Of a stretch of 11,909 bases of DNA, positions 1-6,849 are shown one piece after another (the stretch's first letter is position 1; the number at the start of each line of letters is the position of its first letter). The notes under the pieces were generated by a model. It saw nothing but the letters and a program-made list of their open reading frames with translations. It ran no database searches and was not told where the DNA came from. Location of the stretch: positions 1-11,909 of the forward strand of contig CAYJTF010000027.1 of assembly GCA_964373165.1 (NCBI GenBank), written 5' to 3'. The position numbers were made by a program, and so were the translations under genes. Origin of the DNA: JAGVVZ01 sp964373165 (GTDB taxonomy: Archaea > Aenigmatarchaeota > Aenigmatarchaeia > CG10238-14).

Positions 1-12
1 TCAATTCATCAG

Positions 13-26
13 CGGCCTAAAGGCCG
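13..26. repeat. Short GC-rich hairpin at the window edge
   Basis: A perfect 5-bp inverted repeat, CGGCC/GGCCG, with a TAAA loop stands out in very AT-rich sequence. It lies downstream (in the minus direction) of the small peptide at 105-191. It could be a terminator-type stem or part of an RNA or gene cut by the window edge; I cannot tell which. No ORF continues convincingly through it. Confidence 0.3.
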
Positions 27-77
27 ACGATTTCTTGATTGGCTATTTAAAACTTGATTAGTAAATTAGAAATAATA

Positions 78-104
78 ATTCAAGAAAAGAAAAAAGAAAA
101 GATT
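78..104 (-). terminator. T-rich archaeal-type terminator
   Basis: Immediately after the minus-strand stop codon at 105-107 the minus strand carries several runs of four to six T separated by single C residues. Archaeal RNA polymerase commonly terminates on such oligo-T tracts without needing a hairpin. The position directly behind the 28-codon ORF supports that ORF being a real transcription unit. Confidence 0.4.
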
Positions 105-191
105 TTATCCTCCAAAGGCGGAGTTCACCATTGTCGATAAAAAGCCGACAATTAAAACTAAAATCAAAACCAACAATGCTTCAAACACCAT
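105..191 (-). CDS. 28-residue single-helix membrane peptide
   Basis: The ORF begins with ATG at 191 and ends with TAA at 105-107. The product has an acidic residue at position 4, then an almost uninterrupted Leu/Val/Ile segment (about residues 5-19), then a small polar tail ending in Gly-Gly, as expected of a one-span membrane microprotein. An in-frame TAG lies six codons upstream with no alternative ATG between, so this start is the best available. A TATA-like TTTAAAT is at 222-229, giving a leader of only a few nucleotides. The T tract that follows fits termination. An internal ATG-GTG near the end repeats the first two codons within a 10-nt direct repeat (126-135 and 186-195). I do not recognise the family; chance coding is the alternative. 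Confidence 0.4.
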   Translation of the reverse strand: MVFEALLVLILVLIVGFLSTMVNSAFGG

Positions 192-384
192 TGTCTCAGA
201 TACATGCTATATGGAAGTACAATTTAAATGATTTGTATGAAAAGGTATATAGAAAGATCTATATTAACAAGTAGTGAAAACATTTCTATTGCATTATCTC
301 AACGCATTTATTAAATATGTTTATAGAATGGATATCAAGAATAATTTTGATATGATTTAATAATAAAACGACAAATATTATTAT
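192..384. promoter_or_regulatory. Divergent promoter region between microprotein and MFS gene
   Basis: This 193-nt spacer has no ORF. It holds a minus-strand TATA-like box at 222-229 for the peptide at 105-191, and a plus-strand box TTTAATAAT at 356-364, centred about 25 nt before the ATG at 385. No Shine-Dalgarno sequence precedes 385, so that transcript is probably leaderless. The boxes are inferred from position and composition only. Confidence 0.45.
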
Positions 385-963
385 ATGAGGAGAATACTGA
401 AAATACTGATTGCGACATCCGTTTTCTTTACAATGGCCGGAGGCATGTTAGGCCCAATATATGCCGTGTATGTTGAAGAGATAGGCGGAGATATCTTGTC
501 AACTGGCGAAGCTTATGCCATATTCGCTTTAGCTGCAGGCATACTAACACTGGTAACGTCTAAATGGGAAGATCATTTAAAACACATAGAAAAAATGGTT
601 GTTCTAGGCTATTTACTATCCAGTGTTGGGTTCTTCATTCATTCGTTGGTTAAAAGTCCATCCCAATTATTTTTTGTCCAGGCTCTGTTCGGATTTAGTG
701 CAGCGATATTAAATCCGGCATATGACGTGCTATATTCAAAATACCTGCAGAAAAACAGGGTCGCATCCGGCTGGGGATTTTGGGAAGCTGAAAACCTAAT
801 AGTGACTGCTGTTGCTTCGTTAGTAGGAGCTTACATAGCCAAAATATACGGATTCAAAATATTGCTTATGTTGATGTTTGGTTTTTCGGTAGTTGGATTT
901 TCGCTTTCATTATTTTTATTATCGAAAAGGGTGATGATGAGAATATTCTCAATAAAAAATTGA
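385..963 (+). CDS. Half-size MFS-like membrane transporter protein
   Basis: The 192-residue product is very hydrophobic, with about six predicted transmembrane helices (roughly residues 7-28, 40-58, 70-88, 93-115, 133-153 and 157-178). Its pattern matches the N-terminal half of a major facilitator superfamily protein: a short cytoplasmic N-terminus, a first helix rich in Gly/Ala, a helix 2-3 loop with charged residues, and a helix 4 containing GFSAA. A normal MFS transporter has 12 helices and about 400 residues, so this has only one half. The C-terminal half cannot follow, because a hairpin and a convergent gene begin at the stop codon. It may be a truncation remnant or a genuine half-transporter working as a dimer. 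Substrate unknown. The start follows a TATA-like box at 356-364, implying a leaderless mRNA. Confidence 0.7.
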   Translation: MRRILKILIATSVFFTMAGGMLGPIYAVYVEEIGGDILSTGEAYAIFALAAGILTLVTSKWEDHLKHIEKMVVLGYLLSSVGFFIHSLVKSPSQLFFVQALFGFSAAILNPAYDVLYSKYLQKNRVASGWGFWEAENLIVTAVASLVGAYIAKIYGFKILLMLMFGFSVVGFSLSLFLLSKRVMMRIFSIKN

Positions 964-983
964 AAAACGTCAAATACGTTTTT
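963..983. terminator. Bidirectional hairpin terminator between convergent genes
   Basis: AAAAACGT (963-970) and ACGTTTTT (976-983) form a perfect 8-bp inverted repeat around the 5-nt loop CAAAT. On either strand the stem ends in five T, so it can terminate both the MFS transcript and the opposing gene. It overlaps the last base of the MFS stop codon TGA and the TAA of the minus-strand gene, leaving no other spacer. Confidence 0.6.
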
Positions 984-1479
984 ACTTAGTATCTTCTCTC
1001 TTACCGACGACTACATTGTTTCCGACAGTAACGGTATAACCACGTTCTTTAAGCATTAGTTCCACACTGCCTTTCGCTACATCAGTCCACTGATCAAATC
1101 CATATACTACTACTTGTCCGGATCCTTGAGTATCCAAAGCTGAGCCCATTACATTGAAATTCAATAACACCGCAGCCAAGAAAGCAGTATCCACGTTATA
1201 TCTTGTTTTTGTTACATCTCCTTTACCAGGTCCTACATGGAATTGTACGCCTTTATATTTTTCATCAGCTTGTGCCTTTCTACCTGTAGCTTCATCATAT
1301 TCCACTACAACTATATTTCCTGGTTTTAATTTATAATTTTCTAATAAAACCTGAGTTATCGGAACTATTCGTTCAAGATCATTATAGCCACAGCCTAAAT
1401 CGCCTACTTTTCCTTCAAAAGAAATACCTAAAGAACTGGCTTCATCTACATATCCTTTGGCTTGAGCTAGTGTTGACAT
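982..1479 (-). CDS. Small Rossmann-fold methyltransferase-like protein
   Basis: The 165-residue soluble protein has an N-terminal helix, then GDLGCG at residues 26-31, which resembles motif I (the S-adenosylmethionine-binding glycine loop) of class I methyltransferases. Next comes a strand ending in acidic residues (VVVEYDE, 57-63), where such enzymes bind the ribose. Later strands include VVVYGFD (123-129) and a C-terminal beta hairpin. At 165 residues it is shorter than most members and no catalytic motif IV is evident, so it may be a minimal or non-catalytic relative; substrate unknown. ATG at 1479 is preceded by an AGGTGT Shine-Dalgarno (1485-1490) with 5 nt spacing. That site lies within a near-palindrome at 1487-1500. 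A minus-strand A/T-rich box around 1513-1525 could be the promoter. Confidence 0.5.
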   Translation of the reverse strand: MSTLAQAKGYVDEASSLGISFEGKVGDLGCGYNDLERIVPITQVLLENYKLKPGNIVVVEYDEATGRKAQADEKYKGVQFHVGPGKGDVTKTRYNVDTAFLAAVLLNFNVMGSALDTQGSGQVVVYGFDQWTDVAKGSVELMLKERGYTVTVGNNVVVGKREDTK

Positions 1480-1486
1480 AAATTAC

Positions 1487-1500
1487 ACCTTTCTAAAGGT
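1487..1500. promoter_or_regulatory. Near-palindrome overlapping the RBS of the 982-1479 gene
   Basis: ACCTTT and AAAGGT (6 bp each) are separated by only two bases and overlap the Shine-Dalgarno of the minus-strand gene. Two bases are too few for an RNA hairpin loop, so it could be a binding site for a dimeric repressor, or chance. Only its position supports a role. Confidence 0.25.
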
Positions 1501-1559
1501 TAGAGATGAAAGCTTAAATTCTTATTTTGAACTCTCATAGAATATAAAAAATAATAAAA

Positions 1560-2153
1560 TCAGTTAACTTCATGCACTTCTATCGTATGGCTCAACTCGC
1601 AGCCGGGAACTGTCACGGTGATGTTAGTCACATCTCTACCAACCTCTAAAATATCGAATCTTTCAGTCTCTCTCGGCTCTACTGTTAAGTTATAGAAGCG
1701 TTTCATTTCCTGTTCGTTGCCTCGATGAATGGTGAGATCGTAATTATAAATCACAGAAGATCCAACATTCTGAAAATAAACTGTCAGATCTCCATTCTTA
1801 TAACCGTATGATTTTATTCTGGATCTAGTTATTTTACAATTATATTCATTAACGATTGTGGTTGTGCTTCCCACCTCTTCACTTATCTGATTTTCTTGGA
1901 TAGTGGTTGTTGTCGGAGCATGAGTGCCTTTGGCATGGCATCCAATATCTAAGCATGCGGGACAAGAAGGACCAACTTCGCATAGATCAGGACATTCATC
2001 ATACGTAAATCTACGGCAGTAATCATCAGTAAAAGCTATAGTTGTGGTGGTCGGCTCAATTCCACGTTCTCTGTAATTTTTAATCGTAACAAACGCCAAA
2101 AGCACAGCTAAGATTAACATCGCTGCTAACAAATAAGCAATTTTTTTCTTCAT
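1560..2153 (-). CDS. Membrane-anchored Cys-rich extracellular protein with Thr-rich spacers
   Basis: The 197-residue product starts with Lys residues followed by a single hydrophobic segment (about residues 5-24), an uncleaved anchor or signal sequence that places the rest outside the cell. Outside are a Thr spacer (TTTTI), a compact segment with six Cys in about 30 residues, two further spacers (TTTTI and TTTI), and a C-terminal domain of alternating beta strands of about 100 residues, probably a beta-sandwich, with two Cys that could pair. A TTG-initiated reading would add one residue, but ATG at 2153 is preferred: a TATA-like box at 2174-2186 sits about 26 nt upstream, with an A/G-rich BRE-like element behind it, implying a leaderless mRNA. 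The same Thr-linker style occurs in the surface protein at 3749-6181. Function not recognised. Confidence 0.65.
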   Translation of the reverse strand: MKKKIAYLLAAMLILAVLLAFVTIKNYRERGIEPTTTTIAFTDDYCRRFTYDECPDLCEVGPSCPACLDIGCHAKGTHAPTTTTIQENQISEEVGSTTTIVNEYNCKITRSRIKSYGYKNGDLTVYFQNVGSSVIYNYDLTIHRGNEQEMKRFYNLTVEPRETERFDILEVGRDVTNITVTVPGCELSHTIEVHEVN

Positions 2154-2173
2154 CAAAAAAATATTGTTTCTTA

Positions 2174-2190
2174 TTAATTTAATTTTTCCT
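2174..2190 (-). promoter_or_regulatory. TATA/BRE-like promoter of the 1560-2153 gene
   Basis: On the minus strand a purine-rich GGAAAAA is followed by TTAAATTAA, centred about 26 nt before the ATG. This is the BRE plus TATA arrangement of archaeal promoters and places the transcription start at or next to the start codon. Confidence 0.45.
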
Positions 2191-2275
2191 CTCCTCAGCT
2201 TTTTAAGGCTCTCTTCATTAAGTCAAGTCGCCCATCAATCTTCATCGGATTTGAGGATAATATTGATATATAGAA

Positions 2276-3700
2276 TTAGTTTTTAATCATAATTGATTTT
2301 ATATTGCAGAACTCCCACAAGCCGTGCTTTGATAACTCTCTGCCGATGCCAGATTCTTTGACGCCACCAAACGGAAGTTGTGGGAATACCAAATTAGTAT
2401 CATTTATAGTTACAAATCCGCATTCTAATTTTTTAGAAATTTCATTGGCCTTTTCAATATCGTTTGACCAAACAGATGCGCCTAGTCCATATTGCGTATT
2501 ATTCGCCTGCTCGATAGCATCATCAATATTCTTGGTTACGACTATTGGCACGACAGGTCCGAACACTTCCTCTTTCAACACTCTCATTCTTTCATTTGCT
2601 CTTATCATAACTGTCGGCAAATAGAAATATCCTCTTTGAAAATCTGATTGTTTTCTGCCGCCAGTAAGAATTGTCGCCCCGTTATTTTTAGCGTCTTTAA
2701 CCTGACTCTCTAAATTATTTAGCTGTTCGAAACTGACTATCGGTCCCATGTTAACATCTGTCATCGGATTTCCTACTTTCAATTTGTTTACTGTCTCAAT
2801 AAATGCGTCAATAAATTGATCGCTGATCTTCTGATCGACAAAAAATCTCTTGTCAGCCGAACAGCATTGCCCGCAATTATAATATCTGCCTGTTATCAAT
2901 CCGCTGACCGTCTTCTCAATATCCGCATCTTCACAAATTATGGCTGGATCGCTGCCGCCTAACTCTAACACTATTTTCTTTAATGAATTTCCTCCTTTGC
3001 TCGCTATTTCTTTTCCTACTAACGAACTACCGGTGAACGAAATCATATTGATATCGCTTTCAACTAAGTATCTGCCTGTTTTGGCTTTACCTAAAATCAG
3101 GTTCAACACATTTTTCGGTATGCCTGCTTCATGATATATCTTCACCAGTTCATGACCGGCTATTGGGGTCAGTTCAGACGGCTTAAACACGACTGAATTG
3201 CCTGCTAACAAAGCGGGTGTTATTCCCCAAATAGGAACACCGATAGGAAAATTCCACGGGCTAACAACACCCACGACACCCAATGCTTCGTGTCTGATCA
3301 TGCCTTTATAATCTGGAGTTTCCAAATCCACTTCTTCATCTTGCAAATATTCTATACCTTTAGTTGTCATCCATTTAGTTTCTTTAATGACAGAATTAAT
3401 TTCATCTTCCGATTCTGATAACGGTTTGCCGACCTCTGATGTTATCAGTTCTTTCATCTGTTTTCTTTTGCTGTCGAGAATCTTTGTCATCTCAAGAAGG
3501 ATTTTAGCTCTTTCGTCTATGCTTGTCCGTTTCCACTCTGACAGCGATTGCCTCGCAACCTTGACTGCTCTACCGACATCATTTTCATCCGCCACTCTAG
3601 CCTTTCCAAAAATTTCTTCAGTAGCTGGATTATAGGAATAGAACATCTCAGCTGTCCCTTCTATCTCCTTGCCGTCTATCAAATGCGTAGCAAAAAACAT
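2276..3700 (-). CDS. NAD(P)-dependent aldehyde dehydrogenase, succinate-semialdehyde type
   Basis: The 474-residue soluble enzyme has the full-length architecture of the aldehyde dehydrogenase superfamily, which oxidises aldehydes to carboxylates with NAD(P). Visible motifs are the oxyanion Asn in SPWNFP (N150), the cofactor-binding KPSE (K173), FTGS (222-225), the general base in LELGG (E246), the catalytic Cys in GQCCSA (C280, with an extra Cys just before it), and EVFGPV, which holds the second cofactor-contacting Glu. The motif wording and length resemble the short succinate-semialdehyde/gabD-like branch, so the substrate may be succinate semialdehyde or another small aldehyde; the exact substrate cannot be read from sequence. 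ATG at 3700 has a TATA-like ATTATAAATT at 3721-3730 and no Shine-Dalgarno, so it is probably leaderless and transcribed separately from the surface-protein gene upstream. No active-site residue is missing. Confidence 0.9.
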   Translation of the reverse strand: MFFATHLIDGKEIEGTAEMFYSYNPATEEIFGKARVADENDVGRAVKVARQSLSEWKRTSIDERAKILLEMTKILDSKRKQMKELITSEVGKPLSESEDEINSVIKETKWMTTKGIEYLQDEEVDLETPDYKGMIRHEALGVVGVVSPWNFPIGVPIWGITPALLAGNSVVFKPSELTPIAGHELVKIYHEAGIPKNVLNLILGKAKTGRYLVESDINMISFTGSSLVGKEIASKGGNSLKKIVLELGGSDPAIICEDADIEKTVSGLITGRYYNCGQCCSADKRFFVDQKISDQFIDAFIETVNKLKVGNPMTDVNMGPIVSFEQLNNLESQVKDAKNNGATILTGGRKQSDFQRGYFYLPTVMIRANERMRVLKEEVFGPVVPIVVTKNIDDAIEQANNTQYGLGASVWSNDIEKANEISKKLECGFVTINDTNLVFPQLPFGGVKESGIGRELSKHGLWEFCNIKSIMIKN

Positions 3701-3720
3701 AATTCATATATGACTAACTA

Positions 3721-3730
3721 ATTATAAATT
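3721..3730 (-). promoter_or_regulatory. TATA-like box of the aldehyde dehydrogenase gene
   Basis: An A/T box centred about 25 nt upstream of the ATG at 3700, with no Shine-Dalgarno between, fits a leaderless archaeal promoter. It lies in the 48-nt gap behind the surface-protein stop codon. Confidence 0.4.
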
Positions 3731-3748
3731 ACTGATCAGAAACCTGAA

Positions 3749-6181
3749 TCAGAACGATTCATGCCTTCTTCTTCCTTTATGGGGATCGTATTTGAAAGCA
3801 AACCACAGAATGACAATGACCAGAATGAAAAATAAAATCATCAGCCACAGCCAGTCTGGTAATGTCAATCTCTTCTTCACATTCAAACTTGAAGTAATGG
3901 AATAATTGACTTGCCCGGCAACTGTCAATGTGAACTGATAAATCTTTTCTTCAGCATCACATGGCACATCAACTGTTGCTTCAGTGGGCTTGACCTCATT
4001 GGATTTCACATAAACTTTTGTAGACGGCAACAAGAACCATTCACCTGTTTCTCCCAGTACTTTCAACTCAAAGGCATCATCACTCTCTCCTTTATTAGTG
4101 ACCCAGAATTTGATTTTATTTGTTTCACAACTGAAAACATCGTATTGATTCTGGACTTGTATGAGTGGCAAGCCGCCTGCAGAGTTAAACTCCCTGATCA
4201 AAGAATCGGAGACGTATTTGTTCGTGGCAAAAGCGCTCATCTTAAATATTCTGCTCAGATCTGCTGGAGTGTAGACTGTGAAAAGCATGTCTTTCGTTTG
4301 ATTGACACCAAGAGAAAATATTGGGGAGTAATAAGATTTCCTGAATGCCTGCAAACTTGCGATTATATTTCTCTCGGTATTCTTGCCGCAATTTGAAATC
4401 TTTGCTCTTACATCAACGTTTTTTTGTGGAGTGGCTCTATCTTCCACCCAGACATCTTCAACAACCAAGCAATGATCAGGTTTAGAAGATAACAAATCTT
4501 CAATGCTCTTTCCGCCGCAGTCTTTCACAACAAATTTTGTAAATTCCGTGTCCCTGCCTTCTCCCTGAACTATAATCTTTGCCTCATGCATCCCCGGATC
4601 TAACTGGAAAGGTTTTATGCCGTATCTTACCGAAAGCATATCATCCTCATTCTCATCCAGAATCTCTTCATCATCACCGGCCAAAACAAATTTGCCGCTA
4701 TTATCTTTGACGAAAAACATCGCTTTTATTTTTGAGGAATCTGGCAACTGCGATTTGATCCTGGCAAATAGAAACAGTTCCTCATTTTCATCATTGCATA
4801 TGCTTATCGGACTGACTCCGACATCGTCAATCAGCACAAACTGCGGAGTCTCTTCGATTTCCAATTCTTTGGTTTCTTTATCAGAAGATCCTTCTACAGA
4901 CGCTTCAACTGTCACGTTGTGAATGCCTTGTGTGAGATTGTTTGCTTTCAGATTGAAGCTGATTGATTGGGATTCTGTTTTCGCCAAATTCAAGGTTTCT
5001 GAATCAAACTCTCTGTCATCTATTGACATGCTGACTGAAACGGGATGCTTGCCATCAGGCGCTTCGTTCAATCTGACATTACTTAGAATGACCATTTCCC
5101 CGTCTTGTTTTACAGATGACGGTTGCACTTCGGTGTCATAAACATCCACCACAAATTTAACAGGTTTAGGGTTTACGGCAACCGTTACTGCGTCCAGATC
5201 GGTAGCTCCCTTATTGTCAGTAACCTTTAACGATATTGCGTGGCTGCCGACAGAATAAACTCAGCTAAAAGATATAGAATTGCTTAACAATATTTCCTCT
5301 TCCCTCCATTCGTATGAAACTATGTAGCCGTCAGGATCGTATGATCTGATGCCATCTAAAACAACAAACTGGTTTTCAAAAACTGTTTGATCAGGACCGG
5401 CATCTGCAACTGGCGGTGTGTTTTTGACTGTTGTTGTAGTTGGTGGGATTGTAGTCGGCGTGGCTTTCGGGTTTACTCTATATCCGCCTGAACCAGAGCA
5501 TCTTATAGATCCCGGAACACCTATACAAGTTGCTCCGCCCTTTTCGCCTGTGAAGGTTGCTGTATAAAAATTGGGATTTAATGTTCTTCCTATCCATGAC
5601 CACGTACATACTCCACCGCTACAGCTGATCGAATCAGGTGAGTTAGAGTTGACGTAAGCACCGCCGCCTGAATTCATAGAGACGCACGTATAACCGTAAC
5701 TTGATTGCGCCTGGAATGTAGTTGTATCTCCAGAAGTTACGCTATTTGGTATCACTGTAACAGTAATCGGATCGCAAGTGCTTGGAATTGTAGGCGGTGG
5801 AGGAGAAGGCGGTGGCACGGTAGACGGTGGTGGCTGATACGGAGCCTTATACCAAATAGTATTACCACAAAAACTGCATTTTGTTGAGCATACTTGACCT
5901 GGACTGCATGTGTTTATTAGATATTGTCTTTCTCCTTGACAGTCATCATTGCATCCCGTGACAGATAGATCTTTACATGCGGGCTGATTATATTTGGGAC
6001 ACATTTCAATAAGGAATTGTCCTGAGGTGACCTGAGATCCGCATCCGCCCCAGTTAAATGAACATCCTTTACCACATCCACCTCCAGCATTATAATCAGC
6101 ACATGAACAACTGACTGATAAAATCGGCTGTAGTATCAAAACAAAAGCAAGCAAGATCGATAGATAGAATTTAGAAGACAT
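3749..6181 (-). pseudogene. Large exported surface protein split by an in-frame TGA
   Basis: Two reading frames (6181 to 5261 and 5152 to 3749) are in the same phase, and the 108 nt between them is open, so only the TGA at 5261-5263 separates them: about 810 codons in total. The N-terminal 306 residues comprise a signal peptide (about 1-22), a Cys-rich segment with roughly 20 Cys, a Pro-rich linker, a beta domain, a Thr spacer, and the first half of a PKD-like domain starting at PPVADAGPDQ. The frame after the TGA supplies its second half, including VTDNKGATD, then several beta-sandwich repeats, one C-terminal membrane helix and a basic tail (RRR). The product would be a wall-anchored surface protein. 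The GTG at 5152 lies just after the PKD half-domain and has no signal peptide, so it is an unlikely genuine start. A TATA-like box at 6201-6208 precedes 6181. The TGA could be a mutation, a sequencing error, or recoded. Confidence 0.75.
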
Positions 6182-6200
6182 TCGACTCTAAATATAATTG

Positions 6201-6208
6201 TATTTAAC
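6201..6208 (-). promoter_or_regulatory. TATA-like box of the surface-protein gene
   Basis: GTTAAATA on the minus strand is centred about 23 nt from the ATG at 6181, with no Shine-Dalgarno between. This fits a leaderless transcript, like the other minus-strand genes here. Confidence 0.4.
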
Positions 6209-6339
6209 TAGTATTTCTATTTTGCAATTAAAGACTCTAGCAAATTCAATATATATTTCTCGCAGAGTTGAGTAAACTAATTCTAAAAAAACTGAGTTGT
6301 AAATGCTCGAAACTAAGTTATATAATTTTATAGTTGTAA

Positions 6340-6585
6340 ATTTTAGTTGAAAGACCGGAAATACAACAATTCCATTCTGTAGTTAGAAACAGCCAAAAAA
6401 CTTATGGAACAATCATAGAGTTCTCATTCTCAAAAGAAGCAAGACAGTATGCAAATAATATTAAGAGGGATGAAGGAATCAATATTGAATTATTGGCTGT
6501 TGAAGAAGTTTTGAAAAACAAGAATGTTGGCTCTCCTCATGGAAAACATTACAAAATCGAATATCAGACACGATTAAAACAATAA
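6340..6585 (+). pseudogene. Start-less fragment resembling an Mrr-like nuclease or methylase-linked domain
   Basis: An 81-codon open frame runs from just after a TAA (6337-6339) to a TAA at 6583-6585 with no ATG, GTG or TTG before its conserved part. It encodes a pattern with TIIEFSFSKEA (about residues 27-37), followed by a charged helix and EGINIELLAVEEVL. This resembles the C-terminal part of the restriction-endonuclease-like domain found behind some archaeal DNA methyltransferases, where the wording is close to IVAFSFTKGA and EIELVTVEEL. The catalytic residues would lie upstream and are missing, so this looks like the 3' remnant of a larger restriction or methylation gene. The match is from memory of the family, not a search; a small unrelated gene with a rare start is the alternative. 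Confidence 0.45.
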
Positions 6586-6702
6586 GTCCCGAAAGTAACA
6601 TCATTTAGTTTTCTTCTAAAAAGCTCCTATTATGTAACAGAATCCAAAAACCAAATCTTTTTAAACTTAATATCATAATATTTGAGATACGAGTTGAATA
6701 TA

Positions 6703-6744
6703 ATGATGGGTGAAGGAACCGGTGTAAGCCGGAACACAAAGTAA
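6703..6744 (+). CDS. 13-codon leader ORF
   Basis: Tandem ATG codons at 6703 and 6706 open a frame that ends at TAA 6742-6744. The product contains a Ser-Arg-Asn triplet. The ORF spans the CCGG hairpin, and its stop lies inside the 16-bp palindrome, so its translation would affect both structures. It has no strong Shine-Dalgarno; with transcription near 6690 it would be nearly leaderless. It may be a regulatory leader peptide or a chance ORF. Confidence 0.25.
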   Translation: MMGEGTGVSRNTK

Positions 6745-6754
6745 ATATTTACTT
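6739..6754. repeat. Perfect 16-bp palindrome in the operon leader
   Basis: AAGTAAATATTTACTT is identical to its reverse complement. It sits between the predicted transcription start and the first gene of the operon, so it could be an operator bound by a dimeric regulator. Its core GTAAATATT arm reappears as an inverted pair at 10270-10289 just beyond the 3' end of the same operon. Confidence 0.45.
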
Positions 6755-6807
6755 ATTCTAGTTAACTCTATCTACAAATTCTTTAAAAACTTTTGTGAGG
6801 TGTTAGT

Positions 6808-6849
6808 ATGACGAGTGATAGTCGGAACTCCAACATCATATATGGATGA
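6808..6849 (+). CDS. 13-codon ORF overlapping the start of the 6815 gene
   Basis: ATG at 6808 is 5 nt after GAGGTG, the same spacing as used for the synthetase gene at 8816. It ends at TGA 6847-6849. It runs in another frame over the GTG at 6815, and its stop lies just after an ATG at 6842 of the large ORF, the layout of translational coupling. It also encodes Ser-Arg-Asn, as does the leader ORF at 6703. It may be a coupling ORF, or a sign that a frameshift separates the true start from the large ORF. Confidence 0.3.
   Translation: MTSDSRNSNIIYG

Larger units (their letters stand above)
6586..6814 (+). promoter_or_regulatory. Promoter and roughly 120-nt leader of the racemase-AspRS operon
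   Basis: A TATA-like TTTTTAAACTT lies at about 6657-6667, predicting transcription from near 6690. The leader then holds a 13-codon ORF (6703-6744), a hairpin CCGG-TGTAAG-CCGG (6719-6732), a perfect 16-bp palindrome (6739-6754) and a GAGGTG Shine-Dalgarno (6797-6802). Unlike the minus-strand genes, this operon is therefore not leaderless. The stretch 6182-6339 upstream of the fragment at 6340 holds only the divergent minus-strand promoter and AT-rich sequence. Confidence 0.45.

Noticed and set aside
2304..5141. Plus-strand ORFs opposite the dehydrogenase and surface-protein genes
   Set aside because: They are antisense to strongly coding sequence, show no domain pattern and have no promoters or ribosome sites of their own.
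5152..5154. GTG as an independent start of the C-terminal half of the surface protein
   Set aside because: It lies just after the PKD half-domain with no promoter, RBS or signal peptide, and the frame is open all the way back to the TGA.
5261..5263. TGA read as selenocysteine
   Set aside because: The position is a variable loop of a structural surface domain, no redox motif is nearby, and no SECIS-type hairpin was noticed. TGA is also the normal stop of several other genes here.
6703..6745. Cobalamin-riboswitch-like core (GGAACCGGTG, AAGCCGG)
   Set aside because: The short hairpin recalls the central part of that riboswitch, but the downstream conserved B12-box and the surrounding paired elements are absent, and the operon has no link to cobalamin.
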